From Deltaproteobacteria bacterium (GTDB lineage Bacteria > Desulfobacterota > Desulfarculia > Adiutricales > JAGVGV01): DNA of 10,186 nt. The notes below the pieces were generated by a model that made no database searches, was not told the origin of the DNA, and worked only from the letters and a program-made list of their open reading frames with translations. The translations under genes and the position numbers were made by a program. Below, piece by piece: positions 1 to 5,589 of this stretch; position 1 is the stretch's first letter; each line of letters begins with the position of its first letter. The DNA is taken from assembly GCA_020056895.1 (NCBI GenBank), contig JAGVGV010000399.1:1-10186 (forward strand). Reading direction: 5' to 3'.

Positions 1-293
1 CCGGCCTGAACCTGACCGGCGCCAACCATGTGTTCCATTACGACCGGTGGTGGAATCCAGCCGTGGAAAATCAGGCTACGGACCGGGCTTTCCGGATTGG
101 CCAGCAAAAAAACGTACAGGTCCACAAGTTCATCTGCGCCGGAACCCTGGAAGAGAAGATCGACGAGATCATCGACCGGAAACGGAACGTGGCCGAAAAC
201 GTGGTGGGAACCGGTGAAGGCTGGCTGACGGAATTATCCAACGATGAACTGCGCGGCATTCTGGCCCTGAGGCGGGATGCGCTGGGGGAATGA
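1..293 (+). CDS. SNF2-family DEAD/DEAH-box helicase, C-terminal end (5' truncated by window)
   Basis: The reading frame is open from the window edge (first whole codon at base 3) to a TGA at 291-293, about 96 residues. The visible protein begins GLNLTGANHVFHYDRWWNP, which is helicase motif V, followed by QATDRAFRIGQ, which is motif VI with the arginine-finger region. The tail continues with VHKFICAGTLEEKIDEII, the usual end of RecA-like lobe 2 in SWI2/SNF2 ATPases. Such proteins are ATP-driven DNA translocases that remodel protein-DNA complexes. The N-terminal ATP-binding lobe and any family-specific domain lie upstream and cannot be seen. The next gene starts 2 bases after the stop, so the two are co-transcribed. 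The pairing with a SWIM zinc-finger protein is a recurrent bacterial arrangement (family knowledge). The helicase assignment is secure; the biological role is not known. Confidence 0.93.
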   Translation, partial: GLNLTGANHVFHYDRWWNPAVENQATDRAFRIGQQKNVQVHKFICAGTLEEKIDEIIDRKRNVAENVVGTGEGWLTELSNDELRGILALRRDALGE

Positions 294-294
294 C

Positions 295-1191
295 ATGGCT
301 CGCTGGCGAAATGATTATTATTACTTTCCGCCATCCACGCCCCGGAAGGCCAAGGGCGGCATCAAGGCCCAGACCAAGCGCGGAGCCTTCGGCCAGACCT
401 GGTGGGCCAAACGGTGGATTCACGTTTTGGAAAGTTTCGATATCGGCGCCCGGTTGAACCGAGGCCGGTCGTACGCCCGCCGGGGGCAGGTGATTTCCAT
501 CGACATGGACAAAGGGGTGGTCAAGGCCCAGGTCCAGGGGTCGTACCCGGAGCCGTACCAGGTGGACATCCGCATTCCCGTCATCCCCGAAAAGGACTGG
601 GATAAGCTGGGCCAAGCACTGTCCGAACAGGCCCTTTTCGCGGCCAAGCTGCTGGCCGGCGAAATGCCGGAAAAAATCGAAGAGGTTTTCGGGCGGGTGA
701 AACTATCTCTTTTCCCCGAGAAAACAGGCGATCTGAAAACCAAGTGCTCCTGTCCGGACTGGTCCAACCCCTGCAAACACATCGCCGCCGTGTATTACAT
801 CATCGGCGAAGAGTTCGATCGGGACCCCTTTCTGCTCTTCAAACTGCGCGGCCAATCCCGGGATGAACTTCTGGCCAAACTGGGCGGTCGAATCGACGCG
901 GCGCCTCCCGGTGAAACCGGAGAAACACCGGCGGTTCCAATCCCGGATAGCCCTCGCTCCGATCCGGAACCCTTACCCGCCGATCCGGATGCCTTCTGGG
1001 CGGTGGATGAAAACCCCGGCGATACTCTCCCCGGGTCGGTCCAGATTCCCCAGGTCGATGGGACCCTTCTTCAGCGGTTGGGTTCCTTTCCCTTCTGGCG
1101 GGGAGCGGATGGTTTTTTTCCGGTATTGAAGGACGTGTACCGACGGGCCTCGGACGCGGGATTGAAAACACTCCTCCGCGGAAGAGGCTGA
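295..1191 (+). CDS. SWIM zinc-finger protein
   Basis: A 298-residue protein starting at ATG 295, preceded by a G-rich Shine-Dalgarno (GGGGGA around 283-288). An in-frame ATG at 277 lies inside the helicase gene and has poorer context; the family usually begins close to the YYYFPPSTPRKAKGG segment seen at residues 8-22. The SWIM motif CxCx6CxH is intact: C151, C153, C160, H162. SWIM fingers bind zinc and are thought to bind DNA or protein partners. A conserved-looking N-terminal part (residues 25-95, with WWAKRWIHVLE) precedes the finger. A proline-rich linker at about 202-232 leads to a C-terminal segment FFPVLKDVYRRASDAGL typical of these proteins. The gene follows the SNF2 helicase by one base, so the two products probably act together in a chromatin-remodeller-like complex (inference). 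Exact function is unknown. Confidence 0.9.
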   Translation: MARWRNDYYYFPPSTPRKAKGGIKAQTKRGAFGQTWWAKRWIHVLESFDIGARLNRGRSYARRGQVISIDMDKGVVKAQVQGSYPEPYQVDIRIPVIPEKDWDKLGQALSEQALFAAKLLAGEMPEKIEEVFGRVKLSLFPEKTGDLKTKCSCPDWSNPCKHIAAVYYIIGEEFDRDPFLLFKLRGQSRDELLAKLGGRIDAAPPGETGETPAVPIPDSPRSDPEPLPADPDAFWAVDENPGDTLPGSVQIPQVDGTLLQRLGSFPFWRGADGFFPVLKDVYRRASDAGLKTLLRGRG

Positions 1192-1228
1192 AAAGGCAGT
1201 GTTATATGGATTTGATGTGAAAGTGAGA

Positions 1229-1292
1229 GGGCGAGGCACGCCTCGCCCATTGAAGGCCGCTTGGTATTATTCCGCCTCGTTTTTCCTTTTTT
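1229..1292 (+). terminator. Candidate terminator with alternative pairings after the SWIM gene
   Basis: GGGCGAGG (1229-1236) can pair perfectly with CCTCGCCC (1241-1248) across a 4-base loop. No T-run follows directly. A second copy of GCCTCG at 1274-1279 can also pair with CGAGGC (1232-1237) and is followed at once by a T-rich tract with 11 T in 13 bases (1280-1292). The segment therefore probably ends the helicase/SWIM transcript, by either structure. The long loop in the second pairing makes this only moderately convincing. Confidence 0.42.
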
Positions 1293-1326
1293 CAATGAGC
1301 AAGGTTCTGGGGCCCGAAAAACTGAG

Positions 1327-1342
1327 CTGAGTGCTCACTCAG
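1327..1342. promoter_or_regulatory. Upstream TetR-type operator (inverted repeat, site 1)
   Basis: CTGAGTG-CT-CACTCAG is a perfect 7-bp inverted repeat with a 2-bp centre. Thirteen contiguous bases of it (1327-1339) recur in inverted orientation at 1440-1452, over the predicted start of the tetR transcript. A duplicated palindrome in front of a TetR-family gene is the classic sign of its own operator. Centres of the two sites are 110 bp apart. Binding by the adjacent TetR protein is inferred. Confidence 0.7.
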
Positions 1343-1401
1343 GTTACGGTTTATTCCGGAATATTGATCTATCCTACTTGAATCACTAAAAATAAAAATA
1401 T

Positions 1402-1431
1402 TTGACAGGCATTGGGGCTTGGGTGTATTCT
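1402..1431 (+). promoter_or_regulatory. Sigma-70-type promoter of the tetR-SulP operon
   Basis: A consensus -35 TTGACA at 1402-1407 and a -10-like TATTCT at 1426-1431 are separated by 18 bp. The flanks are markedly AT-rich compared with the surrounding GC-rich DNA. Transcription would start near 1438, inside or next to operator site 2, so a bound repressor would block initiation. Start position is predicted, not shown. Confidence 0.7.
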
Positions 1432-1436
1432 ATTTT

Positions 1437-1452
1437 TATAGTGAGCACTCAG
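1437..1452. promoter_or_regulatory. Promoter-proximal TetR-type operator (site 2)
   Basis: AGTGAGCACTCAG at 1440-1452 is the exact reverse complement of 1327-1339 in site 1, with the core AGTG-AG-CACT palindromic. The left arm is degraded in its outer 3 bases, so this site may bind more weakly. It overlaps the predicted transcription start and ends 11 bases before the tetR start codon, a position suited to autorepression. Confidence 0.72.
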
Positions 1453-1454
1453 TG

Positions 1455-1460
1455 AAGGAA
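1455..1460 (+). promoter_or_regulatory. Ribosome binding site that fixes the tetR start
   Basis: AAGGAA lies 3 bases before ATG 1464. It supports that start over an in-frame ATG at 1419, which lies upstream of the predicted transcription start and inside the promoter. Confidence 0.7.
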
Positions 1461-1463
1461 CCC

Positions 1464-2060
1464 ATGAACCGAAAAGACAAAATCATCCAAGTCGCCACCC
1501 GACTCTTCGCCTATCAGGGCTTCACCGACACCTCCACCGCCCAGCTCGCCCAGGCCTGCGAAGTCGCCGAAGGCACCATTTTTTACCATTTCAAAACCAA
1601 GGAAGACCTCTTCATCGCCGTCCTCCAAAACCTTCGGGAAACCATTCTCCGGGAATTCGAAGCCTTCCAGACCGAGCACCAGTTCCCCAGCGGCCTCCAG
1701 ATGATCGAAGGCACCATCTATTTCTATTTCCATCTGGCCTCCCATATGGAATACGGCCTGTTGCTCATCCACCGGTACTATCCCCATCTGATCGCCCGGG
1801 AAAACCCCGTCTGCCGGGAACACCTGGTGGCCATTTACGAAAGCCTGATCGACCTGTTTGAAAAAGCCCTCCAACGGCTCGCCGAAGATGGAGTGCTGAA
1901 GCGTCCGCCCAGCCGGAAAACCGCCATGATCCTGTTCACCCTGGTGGATGGCCTGGCCCGGCTGAAAACCTACAACCTGTACGAGGCCGGGCTTTTGTAC
2001 GAAGACTGCGTCAAGGCCTGCCTGAACATCGTGACCCAGGGTGAGGAAAAACCATGTTGA
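1464..2060 (+). CDS. TetR/AcrR-family transcriptional repressor
   Basis: A 198-residue protein, the normal length for the family. The N-terminal helix-turn-helix is clear: KIIQVATRLFAYQGF (7-20), TSTAQLAQACEVAEGTIFYHFKTKEDLF (23-50), with the hallmark GTIFYHFKTKEDL recognition region. The rest (about 55-195) is a helical ligand-binding and dimerisation domain with no recognisable ligand signature. TetR proteins bind palindromic operators as dimers and release them on binding a small molecule. Two copies of one palindrome lie upstream, one on the promoter, so autorepression is likely. The stop overlaps the start of the SulP gene (ATGTTGA, 2054-2060), which indicates translational coupling; the repressor therefore probably controls the transporter and the signalling genes behind it. 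The inducing ligand cannot be read from sequence. Confidence 0.93.
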   Translation: MNRKDKIIQVATRLFAYQGFTDTSTAQLAQACEVAEGTIFYHFKTKEDLFIAVLQNLRETILREFEAFQTEHQFPSGLQMIEGTIYFYFHLASHMEYGLLLIHRYYPHLIARENPVCREHLVAIYESLIDLFEKALQRLAEDGVLKRPPSRKTAMILFTLVDGLARLKTYNLYEAGLLYEDCVKACLNIVTQGEEKPC

Positions 2061-4183
2061 CCCGCGTGCTCCCGTTTTTGGATTGGTTCCGGTCGTACTC
2101 GAGCGAAAAGTTCAAGCTCGATCTGGTGGCCGGCATCACGGTGGCTCTGGTGCTGATTCCCCAGAGCATGGCCTACGCCCAACTGGCCGGTCTGCCGGCG
2201 TACTATGGTTTGTACGCCTCGTTCCTGCCCCCCATGATCGCGGCCTTGTTCGGGTCCAGCCGGCAATTGGCCACGGGTCCGGTGGCCGTGGTGTCGCTCA
2301 TGACGTCCGCCAGCCTGGCGCCTTTGGCCACCATGGGCAGCGAAGCTTTCGTGGCCTATGCCATATTGCTGGCCCTGTTGGTGGGCGCTTTTCAGCTTCT
2401 GTTGGGCGTCTTGCGGCTGGGGCTGGTGGTCAATTTCCTGTCCCACCCGGTGGTCAACGGATTCACCAACGCCGCCGCCATCATCATCGCCACCAGCCAG
2501 TTGGCCAACCTGCTGGGCGTGTCGGTGGATAACGCCGAACACCATTACGAAACGGTGACGCGGGCGGTTCAGGCGGCCTGGCACTTTGCCCACTGGCCCA
2601 CGCTGTTCATGGGCGCCGGCGCCTTCGCCCTGATGTGGGTCATCCGGCGGATCAACCCCCGGCTGCCGGCGGTGCTGGCGGCCGTGGCCGTGACCACCTT
2701 GATTTCCTGGGCCATGGGGTTCCAGCACGACGAAAAGGTGGACATCCGCCGGATCGAAGCGCCCGAAGCGGTTCAGGCCATCGAACGGTTCAACGGGTTC
2801 ATGGCCGAACTCCCGGCCCTGGCCAAGGACCGAACCCGGCTCAACACCGCCATCGAAGAGGCTCAAAAAAAGCATGATTCGGTGGCCCGATTGAATCTGG
2901 AACGGGACCTCAGGGTGGTGGAATACCGGATCGAGGAATTGGATACTCAGGCCGCCCAGGAACGGGCCAGGTTAAGATTCATGCTGTTTACCGGCATCCA
3001 GGGCGCCGACGGGCGGATGACCTTCCGGTTGAAAACGGACGGCGGCGCGAAGCCGGAAGGCGGGGATGATCGGACCTGGCGCCTCAAGGTGGGCAACACG
3101 GCCTTGGACCCCCAGGGAATGGTTCTGATGGGCGGCGGCGCGGTAGTCGGAACCATTCCCAAGGGTCTGCCGGCTTTCGCCTTTCCCCATATCGATTTGG
3201 GCGTGGTTCTCAAGCTGTTGCCTTACGCGGTCATCATTTCCATCCTGGGGTTCATGGAAGCCATTTCCATCGCCAAGGCCATGGCCGCCAAAACGGGACA
3301 GCGCCTCGATCCCAACCAGGAACTCATCGGCCAGGGGCTGGCCAACATGCTGGGAGCCTTGGGCCGAAGCTATCCGGTGTCCGGTTCGTTTTCCCGGTCC
3401 GCGGTCAACCTTCAATCCGGGGCCATTACGGGGCTTTCCAGCGTGGTCACCAGCGTGATGGTGGTCATCACCCTGTTTCTCTTCACGCCTCTTTTGTACC
3501 ATCTGCCCCAGGCCGTGCTGGCGGCGGTGATCATGATGGCCGTGATCAGCTTGATCAACATGTCCGGTTTCATTCACGCCTGGCACGCCAAGTGGTACGA
3601 CGGCGCCATATCGGTCCTCAGCTTCATCGCCACTCTGATTTTCGCCCCTCATCTGGACAAGGGCATCATGATCGGCGTGGCTCTTTCGCTGGGAGTCTTT
3701 CTGTATAAAAGCATGCGGCCGCGGATCCGCTTTCTGTCCCGGGCGCCGGATGAAATTCTACGGGATGCCCGGATTCACGGTTTGATGGAATGCGAGTACG
3801 TGGACATGGTGCGGTTCGACGGCCCCCTGTTCTTCGCCAACGCCAGCTTTCTGGAAGACCAGATCACGGCCCGGCTGAGGGAACGAAAGAACCTTAAGCA
3901 CCTGGTTCTGGTGGCCGACGGCATCAACGATCTGGATGCGTCGGGGGAAGAGGCTTTGTCTCTGATGATTGACCGCTGCCGGAGCCGAGGCGTGGATGTG
4001 TCCCTGTGCGGCGTGAACGAAACGGTGATGGATGTCCTGAAACGAACCCACCTGATCGAAAAGATCGGCCGCGATCACATCCATCCCAATACCGAAGCGG
4101 CGCTCCACAAGGTTCACGACCACGCCCACGCCATGGGCGAAGAACAACGGTGCCCCCTGACCGTGGTCTGCCAACTTGTTTAG
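2054..4183 (+). CDS. SulP-family anion transporter with STAS domain and a coiled-coil insert
   Basis: A 709-residue inner-membrane transporter (SulP/SLC26). ATG 2054 has GAGGA at 2043-2047 and overlaps the tetR stop. The SulP core starts at about residue 22: DLVAGITVALVLIPQSMAYAQLAGLPAYYGLY (24-54), then GSSRQLATGPVAVVSLM (67-83) and many hydrophobic segments to about 552. A cytoplasmic STAS domain fills about 575-690 (MVRFDGPLFFANASFLEDQI, LVADGINDLDASGEEAL). Family members carry sulfate, bicarbonate, chloride or dicarboxylates; the substrate here is not determined. Unusually, about 140 residues (roughly 224-364) separate the helix ending LISWAMGF from the usual VVGTIPKGLPAF segment. This insert has a charged coiled-coil-like stretch (about 255-309) and a Gly-rich polar part. 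By usual SulP topology it would sit in the extracytoplasmic TM7-TM8 loop (inference). No sulfate assimilation or carbonic anhydrase gene is adjacent. Confidence 0.92.
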   Translation: MLTRVLPFLDWFRSYSSEKFKLDLVAGITVALVLIPQSMAYAQLAGLPAYYGLYASFLPPMIAALFGSSRQLATGPVAVVSLMTSASLAPLATMGSEAFVAYAILLALLVGAFQLLLGVLRLGLVVNFLSHPVVNGFTNAAAIIIATSQLANLLGVSVDNAEHHYETVTRAVQAAWHFAHWPTLFMGAGAFALMWVIRRINPRLPAVLAAVAVTTLISWAMGFQHDEKVDIRRIEAPEAVQAIERFNGFMAELPALAKDRTRLNTAIEEAQKKHDSVARLNLERDLRVVEYRIEELDTQAAQERARLRFMLFTGIQGADGRMTFRLKTDGGAKPEGGDDRTWRLKVGNTALDPQGMVLMGGGAVVGTIPKGLPAFAFPHIDLGVVLKLLPYAVIISILGFMEAISIAKAMAAKTGQRLDPNQELIGQGLANMLGALGRSYPVSGSFSRSAVNLQSGAITGLSSVVTSVMVVITLFLFTPLLYHLPQAVLAAVIMMAVISLINMSGFIHAWHAKWYDGAISVLSFIATLIFAPHLDKGIMIGVALSLGVFLYKSMRPRIRFLSRAPDEILRDARIHGLMECEYVDMVRFDGPLFFANASFLEDQITARLRERKNLKHLVLVADGINDLDASGEEALSLMIDRCRSRGVDVSLCGVNETVMDVLKRTHLIEKIGRDHIHPNTEAALHKVHDHAHAMGEEQRCPLTVVCQLV

Positions 4184-4191
4184 GAATTTTT

Positions 4192-4197
4192 GGAGGA
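4192..4197 (+). promoter_or_regulatory. Ribosome binding site that fixes the start of the kinase-like/BON/receiver gene
   Basis: GGAGGA lies 7 bases before ATG 4205. The same frame can be read from a TTG at 4190, but that codon overlaps this Shine-Dalgarno, so ATG 4205 is the better start. Confidence 0.75.
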
Positions 4198-4204
4198 TCG
4201 ATCC

Positions 4205-5428
4205 ATGTCCATAGTCAGCATTTTCGGCGGGAACTTCTGCTTCAGGCAGGAAGTGGTGGAACGGGTGGCGGACCAGACCGGGTACCAAGTGGTTCGGGAC
4301 GAGGACGTGATTGGACCGGCGGCTCAGGCCTCCGGCATGGATGAAGCCAAGCTGGCCCGGGCCATGACGTCCAGCCGGTCTCTGTTCAGCCGGTTCACTC
4401 ATGAAAAGGAACGGTCCATCGCCTGGCTCCGGCTGGCCGCGGCCCAGCGGCTCAAGGACGACGGCCTGTTGTTCATGGGCTTCACCGGGCTGCTGATCCC
4501 CCCTTCGGTCTCGCATGTCCTGAAAGTTTGCCTTATCGCGGACATCCAGTCCCGAGTCCGCCATGCGCATGAACTCCACGGCCTGTCCGAAAAAGAGGCC
4601 TTGAAGCAGATTCGGGCGCATGATGAAGACTGCGCCGCCTGGATCGAAAACATCAGCCGCCACAAGGACCCCTGGTCCGCGTCCCAATACGACATCGTGC
4701 TCCCCATGCACCAGACTTCGGTGGAAAAGGCCGTGGAACTGATCCTGGCCAACCTGGAAAAACCGGTTTTGGCCACCACGGCGGCCTCCCGAAGCGCGGT
4801 GGACGACCTGATCCTGGCCTCGCGGGTGGAAGTCCGGCTGGCCGAAGCCGGCCACAACGTGGGTGTGGCGGCTCGGGACGGCCGAATCACCATCACCATC
4901 AACAAGAACGTGATGCTTCTTTCCCGTCTGGAAGAAGACCTGGCCGGCCATACCCGCCAGGTGGACGGCGTAAAAGACGTGGAATTCAAGGTGGGTCCGG
5001 ATTTCTACCAGACCGACATCTACCGGAAAGCCAACTTCGACATGCCGTCCAAGGTGCTATTGGTGGACGATGAACGGGAATTCGTCCAGAGCCTTTCCGA
5101 ACGGCTCCAGATGCGCGAAATGGGGTCCCATGTGGTGTACGACGGCGAATCGGCCCTCGAAACCATCGGCCAGGAAGAACCCGACGTGATGATCCTGGAC
5201 CTCAAGATGCCCGGGATTGACGGCATCGAGGTTCTCCGGCGGGTCAAGGCCAAGAACCCCAAGATCGAAGTCATCATTCTGACCGGTCACGGTTCGGACG
5301 AGGACCGCCAGGTCTGCCTGGATCTGGGCGCTTTCGCGTACTTGCGGAAACCTTTCGACATTGAAGCGTTGACCGAAGTGCTGAAAGCGGCCAACGAAAA
5401 AGTGCGGGCCCATTCCGATCGGAATTAG
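4205..5428 (+). CDS. Fusion protein: degenerate cytidylate-kinase-like domain, BON-like domain, response-regulator receiver
   Basis: A 407-residue soluble protein in three parts. Residues 1-185 resemble the cytidylate-kinase-like family (AAA_26 type): IVSIFGG at the start, a helix-rich middle, then VLKVCLIADIQSRVRHAHELHGLSEKEALKQIRAHDEDCAAW and YDIVLPMHQTSVEKAVELI. The phosphate-binding loop, normally GSGGREI-like, reads GGNFCFRQE, so nucleotide binding is doubtful. Residues about 198-266 look like a BON domain (DDLILASRVEVRLAEAG, VAARDGRITITI, VDGVKDVEF). Residues 282-398 are a complete receiver: acidic pocket D288/D289, phosphoacceptor D332 in MILDLKMPG, T360 and K382. There is no DNA-binding domain. 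The gene starts 21 bases after the SulP stop, so it is probably co-expressed with the transporter and may be its phosphorylation-controlled partner (inference). The receiver assignment is secure, the first domain good, BON moderate. Confidence 0.85.
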   Translation: MSIVSIFGGNFCFRQEVVERVADQTGYQVVRDEDVIGPAAQASGMDEAKLARAMTSSRSLFSRFTHEKERSIAWLRLAAAQRLKDDGLLFMGFTGLLIPPSVSHVLKVCLIADIQSRVRHAHELHGLSEKEALKQIRAHDEDCAAWIENISRHKDPWSASQYDIVLPMHQTSVEKAVELILANLEKPVLATTAASRSAVDDLILASRVEVRLAEAGHNVGVAARDGRITITINKNVMLLSRLEEDLAGHTRQVDGVKDVEFKVGPDFYQTDIYRKANFDMPSKVLLVDDEREFVQSLSERLQMREMGSHVVYDGESALETIGQEEPDVMILDLKMPGIDGIEVLRRVKAKNPKIEVIILTGHGSDEDRQVCLDLGAFAYLRKPFDIEALTEVLKAANEKVRAHSDRN

Positions 5429-5461
5429 GCGCGAAGGAACGGCCGGATCGGTTCGTAAAAA

Positions 5462-5509
5462 AGTGGTTGGTCGGGCGATGCGGGTCTTGCCCGGGCGCCA
5501 TCAACCACT
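5462..5509. other. Long inverted repeat in the intergenic region
   Basis: AGTGGTTG (5462-5469) and CAACCACT (5502-5509) form a perfect 8-bp stem around a 32-base loop that can itself fold (CGGGC 5472-5476 with GCCCG 5489-5493). No T-run follows, so it is a poor intrinsic terminator; an mRNA structure or protein-binding site is possible. Confidence 0.5.
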
Positions 5510-5528
5510 CAAGGTATCAACCCCCGGC

Positions 5529-5564
5529 GGGCGAAGCGGGGAGGGGGCGTTCTCCTCTTCGCCC
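5529..5564 (+). promoter_or_regulatory. Leader hairpin just before the sensor kinase gene
   Basis: GGGCGAAG (5529-5536) pairs perfectly with CTTCGCCC (5557-5564). After one mismatch, 5538-5542 pairs with 5551-5555 (one G-U), leaving an 8-base G-rich loop (5543-5550). The hairpin ends 11 bases before the Shine-Dalgarno at 5576-5581. It could limit read-through, protect or process the mRNA, or tune kinase translation. Function is inferred only from position and stability. Confidence 0.5.
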
Positions 5565-5589
5565 TCCTGAAGGATGGGAGGCCTAGATC

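Noticed and set aside
18..30. The 13-base string GGCGCCAACCATG also occurs at 7713-7725
   Set aside because: One copy is inside the helicase coding region and the other spans a gene start; flanks differ, so it is taken as chance similarity.
1970..2875. Long minus-strand reading frame (about 301 codons)
   Set aside because: It lies opposite tetR and the SulP gene, is rich in Gly, His, Gln and Arg as expected from the complement of GC-rich codons, and resembles no family.
3758..4951. Long minus-strand reading frame (about 397 codons)
   Set aside because: Complement of the SulP STAS region and the kinase-like fusion, both well supported on the plus strand; the product has no recognisable domain.
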